In this document: piece after piece, positions 16,960 through 23,820 of the stretch
How the letters are laid out: each line of letters begins with the position of its first letter
Numbering within the stretch: position 1 is the stretch's first letter
From: Pseudobutyrivibrio sp.
GTDB lineage: Bacteria; Bacillota; Clostridia; Lachnospirales; Lachnospiraceae
Length of the DNA stretch: 46,801 nt
Assembly: GCA_024697025.1 (NCBI GenBank)
Contig: JAILGH010000053.1
Span: forward strand, 1-46,801
Direction of reading: 5' to 3'
The notes under the pieces: generated by a model
What the model was told of the DNA's origin: nothing
Databases searched by the model: none
The model's input: only the letters and a program-made list of their open reading frames with translations
Position numbers and translations under genes: made by a program

Positions 16960-17272
16960 ACAAATTCATTTTCTGGTAAATGCTACAGAGGCAGAGCTTA
17001 TAAAAAAGAAAATGGATGAAGCTGGCTTTACAAGCATAGGCGCATATATGAGAAAGATGGCTATTGATGGTTATACCATCAGGCTAGATTTAACTGATAT
17101 GAGGGAGGCAATACGCCTCCTTCGTATCAATAGTAACAATCTGAATCAGTATGCAAAAAGGGCAAATGAAACAGGCAGTATCTATGTGGCTGATATAAAG
17201 CAGCTTCAAAAGGAGCAAGAAGAGTTATGGGAAATGCTGAAAAAGATACTAGGGAGGCTTATAGAAATCTAG
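16934..17272 (+). CDS. mobC: MobC-like relaxosome accessory protein
   Basis: 112 aa. An N-terminal ribbon-helix-helix-like half (IHFLVNATEAELIKKKMDEA, GFTSIGAYMRKMAIDG) is followed by a helical half with LLRINSNNLNQYAKRANETG, the conserved MobC signature. It binds near oriT and helps the relaxase open the strand. ATG 16934 lies 6 bases after AGGAGG, inside the end of the DUF4366 gene. It stands 14 bases before the relaxase. Confidence 0.9.
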   Translation: MEKKETRNKQIHFLVNATEAELIKKKMDEAGFTSIGAYMRKMAIDGYTIRLDLTDMREAIRLLRINSNNLNQYAKRANETGSIYVADIKQLQKEQEELWEMLKKILGRLIEI

Positions 17273-17286
17273 GAGGTTAGTAGAGA

Positions 17287-18450
17287 TTGGCAGCAACGAG
17301 AATTATTCCAATGCATGTAAATAAGGGAAAAACAATTCAGCAATGTGTGAAGGCTAGACTAGATTACGCAAGTAATCCTGAGAAAACAGAGGAAGGTCAG
17401 TTTGTTAGCTCATATGCATGTGATCCAAAGACAGTAACAGAGGAATTTATGCTTTCTAAGAAAGAGTACTATCGTCTAACTGGAAGGCATCCACATGGGG
17501 ATATTATTGCATATCAGCTGAGACAGTCCTTTAAGCCAGGGGAGATAACACCTGAAGAAGCAAATCAGATTGGCTATGAATTGGCAGAGAAGCTTACAAA
17601 AGGAAATCATGCATTTATCGTTGCAACCCATACTGATAAAAGGCATATACATAATCATATTGTTTGGAACTCTACAGACTTAAATTGTACTAGGAAGTAT
17701 AGGAACTTTCTTGGAAGCTTCAGAGTGGTGCAACGTATAAGTGATGAGCTTTGCTTAAAACATGGTCTATCAGTTATCAAGCCAAGGCCTTATAAGGATA
17801 GAATTAAGTACCAAGGCCATCCAGGGGCACCAGCTAAAAGAGGCTTCGATATGCTTGTGGATATTCAAAAGAAGCTTACAGAAGGAAAGGGTAAAGGTTA
17901 TGTTGGCTGGGCCAAGGTGTTTAATGCAAAGCAGATAACACAGACACTTCTTTTTTTGAAGGAGAAGGACATTAGAGATTATGATTCTCTAGCCGAAAAG
18001 GCACATTTGGCATCAGCGACTTTTGATGATTTACGAGCAAAAATCAAGGACTGTGACCAGCGATTAGATGAGATTACTGACTTGAGGCAGCACATATTTA
18101 ATTACGCAAAGACAAGAGATGTTTATGAGAAATATAGAAAAGGCGGATATAAGAAAAGCTTTTATGAAGCACATCGTCAGGAAATCACAATCCACAAAGC
18201 TGCAAAAGCTGCATTTAACAAGTTACCAAAAGACAGAAAGCCAGGGGGAAAGTTACCTACTGTTAAGCAATTAAATGAGGAGTTTAAGGAAGTTCTGGCT
18301 GAAAAGAAAAAGAACTACAGCGAATATAGAGAAGCAAAGAAAAGTATGCAGGATTATGTAAAGGCAAAACACAATATTGATGAGTTCATGAGGCAGGAGC
18401 AGCTGCAGAACGGACAAATCAGAAAGAATGATAGGCACACCGAAAGGTAG
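17287..18450 (+). CDS. MobP-family relaxase
   Basis: 387 aa with a TTG start 9 bases after AGGAGGT. The N-terminal relaxase domain (about 1-170) has a likely catalytic Tyr27 in RLDYASNPEKT, the His cluster HTDKRHIHNHIVWN (about 114-127) that binds the metal, and a conserved FLGSFRVVQRISDELC. The rest is helical and basic. This is the PF03432 relaxase type of Tn1549. It nicks oriT, stays bound to the 5' end and pilots the strand into the recipient. Length is somewhat short but both active-site motifs are present. Confidence 0.92.
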   Translation: MAATRIIPMHVNKGKTIQQCVKARLDYASNPEKTEEGQFVSSYACDPKTVTEEFMLSKKEYYRLTGRHPHGDIIAYQLRQSFKPGEITPEEANQIGYELAEKLTKGNHAFIVATHTDKRHIHNHIVWNSTDLNCTRKYRNFLGSFRVVQRISDELCLKHGLSVIKPRPYKDRIKYQGHPGAPAKRGFDMLVDIQKKLTEGKGKGYVGWAKVFNAKQITQTLLFLKEKDIRDYDSLAEKAHLASATFDDLRAKIKDCDQRLDEITDLRQHIFNYAKTRDVYEKYRKGGYKKSFYEAHRQEITIHKAAKAAFNKLPKDRKPGGKLPTVKQLNEEFKEVLAEKKKNYSEYREAKKSMQDYVKAKHNIDEFMRQEQLQNGQIRKNDRHTER

Positions 18451-18616
18451 TGCCGTAGCTCAGACCGATAGGGCTGTTGTAGGGGGTTGGGGCAAGTACC
18501 CCAACAAGCAAAAATGCAAAACCTGTACAGGCTTGCCTTGCTTGCCACTCTCAAAATGGACCCTAACAAGAGCCTGCGGGATGGGCGTAAACATGGTTTT
18601 CAAAAGGAGGAAGAGA
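18451..18616 (+). other. Candidate oriT region downstream of relaxase
   Basis: 166 bp without a convincing gene, visibly more GC-rich than its surroundings. It contains a perfect 7-bp inverted repeat GTTGGGG/CCCCAAC (18486-18492 with 18499-18505, loop CAAGTA), an 8-bp palindrome CTGTACAG and repeated CTTGCC units (about 18532-18547). MobC and relaxase genes leave no space upstream of them, so this adjacent spacer is the most likely place for the nick site. An open frame crosses it into ssb but has no SSB-like sequence. Confidence 0.4.
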
Positions 18617-19018
18617 ATGAATAAAGTATTATTGATTGGTAGATTAACTAGAGATCCAGAGGTGAGATATTCAGGTGAGAACAATGATAAGGCAGTGGCA
18701 AAGTACACTTTAGCTGTAGAGAGAAGGTTCAAAAGAGAAGATGATGACAATGCTGACTTTGTCGGAATTACAGCTTTTGGAAAAGGAGCAGAATTCTCGG
18801 AAAAGTATCTTCACAAGGGAATGAAGATAGCAGTTATTGGAAGAATCCAAACAGGCACATACACAAACAAGGATGGACAGAAGGTTTACACAACTGATGT
18901 GATTGCTGATGAGCAGGAGTTTGTGGAAAGTAAAGGTGCAGCAGGTGGCAAGCCTGATAGTACACCAGATGGATTTGATCCAGTGGGAGATATACCTGAG
19001 GATTTGCCGTTTAACTAA
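18617..19018 (+). CDS. ssb: Single-stranded DNA-binding protein
   Basis: 133 aa with the SSB OB-fold: MNKVLLIGRLTRDPEVRYS at the start, TLAVERRF, the KGMKIAVIGRIQTGTY strand and a C-terminal acidic tip DIPEDLPFN of the kind that recruits repair and replication proteins. It coats transferred single-stranded DNA and aids its replication in the recipient. ATG 18617 follows AAAGGAGGAAGAGA. A longer in-frame start at 18428 would add a non-SSB extension and is rejected. Confidence 0.93.
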   Translation: MNKVLLIGRLTRDPEVRYSGENNDKAVAKYTLAVERRFKREDDDNADFVGITAFGKGAEFSEKYLHKGMKIAVIGRIQTGTYTNKDGQKVYTTDVIADEQEFVESKGAAGGKPDSTPDGFDPVGDIPEDLPFN

Positions 19019-19040
19019 TATGTATTGAGAGGCGCGAAGT

Positions 19041-19217
19041 ATGAAAAAGGATTTTGTATTAGAATTAAGAGAAGGTAATGTAGTAAAGTCTACAGAAAAG
19101 TTATCAGTACGGGATGAGTTAGAGGTAATGAAAAAGGTAGCTGAGGCTATGAAATTAAATTATCAAGTCCATGTGTGGGATAAGGCAGCTTACGACCACA
19201 GAGAGGACTGTTTGTAA
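19041..19217 (+). CDS. 58-aa hypothetical protein
   Basis: 58 residues, starting MKKDFVLELREGNVVKSTEK and ending DHREDCL, with beta-beta-alpha character. Not recognised. A weak site (GAGAGG) precedes ATG 19041, and a very strong terminator follows 8 bases after the stop. It is the last gene of the conjugation operon. Confidence 0.55.
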   Translation: MKKDFVLELREGNVVKSTEKLSVRDELEVMKKVAEAMKLNYQVHVWDKAAYDHREDCL

Positions 19218-19225
19218 TAAGTATT

Positions 19226-19271
19226 GCGGGGCAACTTCGATTTGTATGAGTCGGAGTTGCCCCGCTTTTTT
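19226..19271 (+). terminator. Strong terminator ending the transfer module
   Basis: A 15-bp GC-rich stem (19226-19240 with 19251-19265) with one G-T wobble, 10-base loop and six T. It marks the boundary between backbone and cargo. The 122 bp after it (19272-19393) hold no evident signal apart from the ribosome site of the next gene. Confidence 0.93.
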
Positions 19272-19393
19272 GTTAGAAGATTTGTAAACTCTATAAATAA
19301 CCGAAAATATAGAATAAGAAAAGCTAAAAAATAGTTGCAGCGGTTTTTGCATGGGATGATAATTAAGATAATTTAATGTTAAGGAGAAGAACA

Positions 19394-20740
19394 ATGTCAT
19401 ACGAGGAAGATTATAGAAGACCATATAAAGCAAAATGTGCATGCGGCAAGGGGTATATTAGATATTTTAAAATTCACAAATCAAACGATTTTGGCCAGTC
19501 TAGGGAAAGTAAAACTACACCAGAAATAATATGTGATGAATGTAAAGAAAAGTTTCACTATGAGGAAGATTACCCTTTTTCATATTTGGTTCCTAATGGA
19601 TATACTAGAAAAATAAAAGAGCCAGAATTAAAAAAGGAATATCAACTTACTGAAAGCGAAAGATTTCTAAGGGAAAAAGGTATTGAATATATTGAAGAAA
19701 TCTTAGCGGATATGACGGATCCTAAACATAGATTTCAAAAAGATTTGACATCGATAAAAGCAAAATTTTTTGCTCAAGAATGGACTTGTAGGACAGGGAA
19801 AAAATCATTGGAACCAATGATTCAACATTTACAATATTTTGTTAAAAACTATGAATCATTGATGCGTAGTATAGAAGAAAAAGCACCTTTTGTTGATGAA
19901 TTTGATAAGAAGTATAAGGATTACCTTGATAAATATTGGGATGTTGAAGACAAATCATTCAAATTAGAGTTTAAACTTGATACAGAATATGAAAGGCAGG
20001 AAGAATTGGCACAAGAAAACTACGAAAAAGAACATGAATATGATGATTTTAATGCCGTAGTTCATTATGATAATTCGTACAAAAAGGACTTTACTGGTTT
20101 GTTCTGGGACACATTATACATAAAAAAATGTGTTGATGATCCCTACTTGATTTTGAAAAAGGAGCTATATCTTCCATCAAAGATTGTTATAGCGAAACGA
20201 TATAAAGCTGTATGTTCTTTGTGCGGGGCTGAAAAGATAATTGTATCTTCTGATATGAAGATTGAATATGAAGATTGGGCTGGTTATGTAATAAAAGAAC
20301 ACTGTGAATGTCATGAGCCATCTTCTTTTGAAGTAAAAACAATGGAAATTCTTAATTTGCTCGGTGTCACATATGAAAGGGAAGTGAAGATACAGGGGTT
20401 AAATAGTGAGAGCGGATATCCGCTAAGGTTTGATTTTGCTTTATATAAAAATATAGATTCTGAAGGAAAACCAATATATGATTTGGCTATAGAGCTGCAA
20501 GGTCCACATCATTATGAACAGGGATATTATGATGAATATGGAGAATATATCACTGATGAAAGTATATCCAGCGAAGAACGATTTAAAAGACAAGTTGATA
20601 ATGATCAAAGAAAAGTGGAATTTTGTAAAGATAATGATATACATTTAGAGACAATTAAATATTCATCTAGTGATTATGAGAAATTAGAAAAAAGATTAAT
20701 AGAAATCCTAAAAGAAAACGGTTATAAGTACGAGAAATGA
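19394..20740 (+). CDS. Zinc-ribbon protein with PD-(D/E)XK-like nuclease domain
   Basis: 448 aa. An N-terminal Cys pair set (KCACGKGYIRY then ICDECKEKF) and a second set (AVCSLCGAEKI then EHCECH, about 275-310) look like two zinc ribbons around a long helical middle. The C-terminal domain (about 315-440) has RFDFALY then DLAIELQGPHHY and a final helix-strand DNDQRKVEFCKDNDIHLETI: the Asp/Glu-x-Gln variant of the PD-(D/E)XK core, as in Vsr-like and phage nucleases. Codon use is AT-richer than the transfer genes. Probably a stand-alone DNA nuclease, perhaps defensive; target unknown. Confidence 0.65.
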   Translation: MSYEEDYRRPYKAKCACGKGYIRYFKIHKSNDFGQSRESKTTPEIICDECKEKFHYEEDYPFSYLVPNGYTRKIKEPELKKEYQLTESERFLREKGIEYIEEILADMTDPKHRFQKDLTSIKAKFFAQEWTCRTGKKSLEPMIQHLQYFVKNYESLMRSIEEKAPFVDEFDKKYKDYLDKYWDVEDKSFKLEFKLDTEYERQEELAQENYEKEHEYDDFNAVVHYDNSYKKDFTGLFWDTLYIKKCVDDPYLILKKELYLPSKIVIAKRYKAVCSLCGAEKIIVSSDMKIEYEDWAGYVIKEHCECHEPSSFEVKTMEILNLLGVTYEREVKIQGLNSESGYPLRFDFALYKNIDSEGKPIYDLAIELQGPHHYEQGYYDEYGEYITDESISSEERFKRQVDNDQRKVEFCKDNDIHLETIKYSSSDYEKLEKRLIEILKENGYKYEK

Positions 20741-20751
20741 GTCCAATAAAT

Positions 20752-20797
20752 ACCCCTCCTGTGATATACTGAGAGCACGTAATATCATAGGAGGGGT
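20752..20797 (+). promoter_or_regulatory. Long inverted repeat over promoter and ribosome site of WYL gene
   Basis: Two 16-bp arms (20752-20767 and 20782-20797) with one mismatch, which is a wobble in RNA. The left arm overlaps an extended -10 (TGATATACT, TATACT at 20765-20770). The right arm contains the ribosome site AGGAGGGG of the WYL gene. It can act as a DNA operator for a WYL dimer. If transcription starts further upstream it could also be an RNA hairpin hiding the ribosome site. Confidence 0.7.
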
Positions 20798-20801
20798 GTT
20801 T

Positions 20802-21794
20802 ATGGCCAAGGGAGCAAATCAAAAACTAAAACTAAGCTACTTGTGTAAAATTATGCAAGAAAAAACAGATGATGAACATAGCCTTACTCTAACACAGATT
20901 ATGAATCTATTAGAAGGTTATGGAATTACTGCAGAGAGAAAGAGTCTATATGATGATTTTGCAGTAATGACTGATAAGCTTGGAATAGAGGTTATAAAAA
21001 CTCAAAAGGGTCGTGAGACCTTTTATCATGTGGGAACACGTCAATTTGAGCTTGCTGAAATTAAGCTTCTTATAGATGCGATTCAAGCATCAAGATTCAT
21101 TACAGAGAATAAATCCAAAGTGTTAATTTCAAAAATAAAAAGCTTTGTAAGCGAACACCAAGGAAAAGAATTACAGAGACAGGTGTACATAAATACTCGC
21201 ATAAAAAATATGAATGAAAGCATTTATTACAATGTAGATGCAATTCATACTGCTATTTTTAACAATAAGCAGATTACATTTAAATATTGTGAGTGGACAC
21301 TTAATAAACAGTTAATACCAAAAAAAGAAGGTGCAAAATATAGAGTAAGTCCGTGGGCTTTAACATGGGCTAATGAATATTATTATTTAGTTGCTTATGA
21401 TTCAGAAGTAGGAATAATCAAACATTATAGGGTGGATAAAATCAAAGAAGTTACAGCAAATGATTCTTTGAGAGAAGGGAAAGAATTATTTGATAAGATT
21501 GATATGAGTGAATATGCGCTAGAGAATTTTTCAATGTTTGGGGGGCCAATAAAAAGAGTGCATATTGAATTTCCAAATGATAAAATCGGAATTTTTATAG
21601 ATAGATTTGGAAAAGATATTAGTCCTAGGGATGTAGGCAATGGAAGAAGTATGATTGCGGTTGATGTTGCAATCAGTTCACAATTCTTCGGATGGATATT
21701 TGGATTAGGTCCAGATGTAAAAATTACTGGCCCCAAGGATGTATTAATGAAAATTCAAGAAGAAGCTGAATCTTTTTTTAATAATTATAAATAG
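20802..21794 (+). CDS. HTH-WYL transcriptional regulator
   Basis: 330 aa. A winged-HTH N-terminus (about 1-65: LSYLCKIMQEKTDDEHSLTL, ERKSLYDDFAVM), a central WYL domain (about 140-225) with SPWALTWANEYYYLVAY and a following HYRVDKI, and a C-terminal WCX domain (about 235-330). WYL proteins sense nucleic acids or nucleotides and often repress phage-defence operons (BrxR, CapW). ATG 20802 is used because AGGAGGGG sits before it. Its own operator-like inverted repeat suggests autoregulation; it may also control neighbouring nucleases. Confidence 0.9.
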   Translation: MAKGANQKLKLSYLCKIMQEKTDDEHSLTLTQIMNLLEGYGITAERKSLYDDFAVMTDKLGIEVIKTQKGRETFYHVGTRQFELAEIKLLIDAIQASRFITENKSKVLISKIKSFVSEHQGKELQRQVYINTRIKNMNESIYYNVDAIHTAIFNNKQITFKYCEWTLNKQLIPKKEGAKYRVSPWALTWANEYYYLVAYDSEVGIIKHYRVDKIKEVTANDSLREGKELFDKIDMSEYALENFSMFGGPIKRVHIEFPNDKIGIFIDRFGKDISPRDVGNGRSMIAVDVAISSQFFGWIFGLGPDVKITGPKDVLMKIQEEAESFFNNYK

Positions 21795-21892
21795 GCAGCT
21801 TAAATAAGCAGTCCCGGAAAATTATGGTGTCCTATTTATAGACCTGACAGGATGCTAGAATAATATCATCAAAGATATGGAGTTATATTTGT

Positions 21893-22009
21893 ATGAAACG
21901 AATAATATTCTGGCTGCAGAAAAAGAAGAGAATCAAACATAGACAATGCTCAAGGTGCTGCCTCACATGTAAATATTATATAGATTGTATTAACGATGGG
22001 GTGTTTTGA
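21893..22009 (+). CDS. Possible 38-aa Cys-rich peptide
   Basis: An open frame MKRIIFWLQKKKRIKHRQCS followed by RCCLTCKYYIDC, giving a C-x2-CC-x2-C-x5-C pattern that suggests metal binding. The ribosome site is weak (GGAG 11 bases upstream). It lies in the 292-bp gap between the WYL and GIY-YIG genes, where nothing else coding is seen. Reported as tentative. Confidence 0.35.
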   Translation: MKRIIFWLQKKKRIKHRQCSRCCLTCKYYIDCINDGVF

Positions 22010-22034
22010 GCTGAAATCTATGAGTACTGTATAG

Positions 22035-22063
22035 TTGACACTATAGTTTATAGTCATTAAAAA
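22035..22063 (+). promoter_or_regulatory. Promoter with palindrome before GIY-YIG gene
   Basis: TTGACA (22035-22040), a 17-bp spacer and a weak -10 TAAAAA (22058-22063). The spacer holds an inverted repeat ACTATA-GTT-TATAGT (22040-22054), and another TATAG lies just upstream. It looks like a repressor site on the promoter of the GIY-YIG/HNH pair. Confidence 0.5.
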
Positions 22064-22086
22064 ATTCACTATGGAGAATAAATAAT

Positions 22087-22938
22087 ATGAATCAGCTTTC
22101 ATTTTCAGATGTTTTAATTAAAGCAGGAATAGATCCAAAAGATGTAAAACTTATTAGACATGCATATTCGGATAAATGCTTTAGCGCATGTGCTGAGGCA
22201 AATCTTATCAAAGAATACACAAGTCACCAAAAAAATGGATTTAGTAAGGGATATAAATATTGGGCCATATTTATCAGCTCACAAAGTACTCTGGCAAAAT
22301 TTTATGGAATATATGAAGTAGGAGATAGTGTTCCTGATAGTAGAGACAAGGCACCTAAAGGATTACCAGATATATATGCAAAGGAATATGTTGGCAAAAA
22401 TGCAATTTTTGATTTAACCCCCATCGATTGTTTAAAAGAATATGAAAATAAGCTCATAGTAGAGTGGGGGAATGCAACAAGAAGCTGGCACCAAAAGGCC
22501 ACAAATGAAAAACCAATTATTTCAATTGTACCGGATAGCAAGAAAGTCTTTAATGGGTTTGAGGATTTGATTCTAGATTACGATACATTAAAGGAAATTG
22601 TTGAAGATAGTGTTACTTATGAATCATTTCAGATAGCGCTCAAATCAATTTATGCTATCTACTTAATAGTAGATAAAGAAACCGGTAAGCAGTATGTGGG
22701 GTCCGCATATAATAAAGATGGGTTATTTGGTAGATGGAGAGTGTATGTCGAAACAGGACATGGAAACAATAAGTTAATGAAAGAAGTTGTTTGTGATTAC
22801 CCTGAACGTTATCACGCTTTCCAGTTTTCTATTTTGCAGATTTTACCAAAAACCGTCACTGATGATGAGATTGTACATATTGAAAACCGATGGAAAGATA
22901 AACTTTTAAGTAAGAAGTTTGGTATGAATGATAATTAG
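22087..22938 (+). CDS. GIY-YIG nuclease
   Basis: 283 aa. The C-terminal third (about 187-283) is a GIY-YIG domain: SIYAIYLIVDKETGKQYVGS, then GLFGRWRVYVETGHG with the conserved Arg, and EIVHIENRWKDKLLSKKFG with the metal-binding Glu and a final Asn. The N-terminal 185 residues are not recognised and may read a DNA target. GIY-YIG enzymes include restriction enzymes such as Eco29kI and homing nucleases. No methyltransferase is adjacent. It is followed 15 bases later by an HNH gene in the same unit. Confidence 0.82.
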   Translation: MNQLSFSDVLIKAGIDPKDVKLIRHAYSDKCFSACAEANLIKEYTSHQKNGFSKGYKYWAIFISSQSTLAKFYGIYEVGDSVPDSRDKAPKGLPDIYAKEYVGKNAIFDLTPIDCLKEYENKLIVEWGNATRSWHQKATNEKPIISIVPDSKKVFNGFEDLILDYDTLKEIVEDSVTYESFQIALKSIYAIYLIVDKETGKQYVGSAYNKDGLFGRWRVYVETGHGNNKLMKEVVCDYPERYHAFQFSILQILPKTVTDDEIVHIENRWKDKLLSKKFGMNDN

Positions 22939-22953
22939 TATTATAGGAGAAGT

Positions 22954-23643
22954 ATGGGCGAGGGATTTAAATCAAAAACTATCTATACTGCAAAAGATGA
23001 GTTCACGAGAATTCAGTATAATGTGGTATACAAAAGAGAGTTGGGGATTTATGAAATATGGACATATTATTTTGATTTTAGTAATAAACGGCGGCGAAAT
23101 AAAATATGCGATAGAGAGGCTATTGCCGTTCAAAATAATAAAGAGAAAGTTATTGAATACATAAACAATGTATTAATAGCTGAACATAGAAATATATATT
23201 CTGATGAAAATCTGGAATTGTCGAGAGCATATCACAATAAACAATATGATGTGATAAACGATGAGTTTTCAGAAGAAGAACGGATAAAGTATGCTTATAG
23301 AATTGATTTAGAAGAGCTGAAGACAATCGCGTTAAAGTGTGCTAATCATAAAGAGATTACAATTTCAGAAAGAACCGACAGACACCGTAGCCCAGAAATA
23401 GCCTCATATGCAAAAAGGAGAGCAGCAGGTGTATGTCAGCTTTGTCAAAAAAAAGCTCCATTTGAAGATAAATATGGAGAACCATTTTTAGAATCCCATC
23501 ATGTAAAATGGCTGTCTAGAGGTGGCGAAGATTCAATTAACAATGTGGTTGCTCTCTGTCCAAATTGTCATAAAAAGATGCATGTGAGAGATGATGTACG
23601 GGACGTAGCAAAACTTTTGGAAATAGCATCAAGTGATAAGTAG
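22954..23643 (+). CDS. HNH endonuclease
   Basis: 229 aa. The C-terminal HNH domain (about 150-215) has CQLCQKKAPF, then FLESHHVKWLSRGG, the Asn of DSINNVVALCPNCHKKMH and the two Cys pairs that hold a structural zinc, as in McrA-like enzymes. The first 140 residues are unknown and basic, with YYFDFSNKRRRNK. It starts after AGGAGAAGT. It pairs with the GIY-YIG nuclease in one operon. Confidence 0.88.
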   Translation: MGEGFKSKTIYTAKDEFTRIQYNVVYKRELGIYEIWTYYFDFSNKRRRNKICDREAIAVQNNKEKVIEYINNVLIAEHRNIYSDENLELSRAYHNKQYDVINDEFSEEERIKYAYRIDLEELKTIALKCANHKEITISERTDRHRSPEIASYAKRRAAGVCQLCQKKAPFEDKYGEPFLESHHVKWLSRGGEDSINNVVALCPNCHKKMHVRDDVRDVAKLLEIASSDK

Positions 23644-23740
23644 TTGAGAATGAATTGGTTTGTGGGGTTTATAAATTTTATGGTAATTTTGAGCGGAAAA
23701 TAGGTACTAATATACTGTGCTACTATTAATGGTATAGATT

Positions 23741-23770
23741 TTGGCCAGTATGACTAGTTTCCACTATAAT
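23741..23770 (+). promoter_or_regulatory. Promoter of the defence-like operon
   Basis: TTGGCC (23741-23746), an 18-bp spacer and a perfect TATAAT (23765-23770), 50 bases before the large alpha-CTD-like gene. An additional possible promoter (TTGAGC-16-TATACT) lies about 50 bases upstream in the same 177-bp gap. Confidence 0.6.
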
Positions 23771-23820
23771 AGATATAGTATTAACGAAAGAATAATAAAA
23801 GTAATTGGACTGGGGTTATT

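Noticed and set aside
18428..18616. N-terminal extension of SSB across the relaxase-ssb spacer
   Set aside because: The extension has no SSB similarity; the OB-fold starts at ATG 18617 with its own strong ribosome site.
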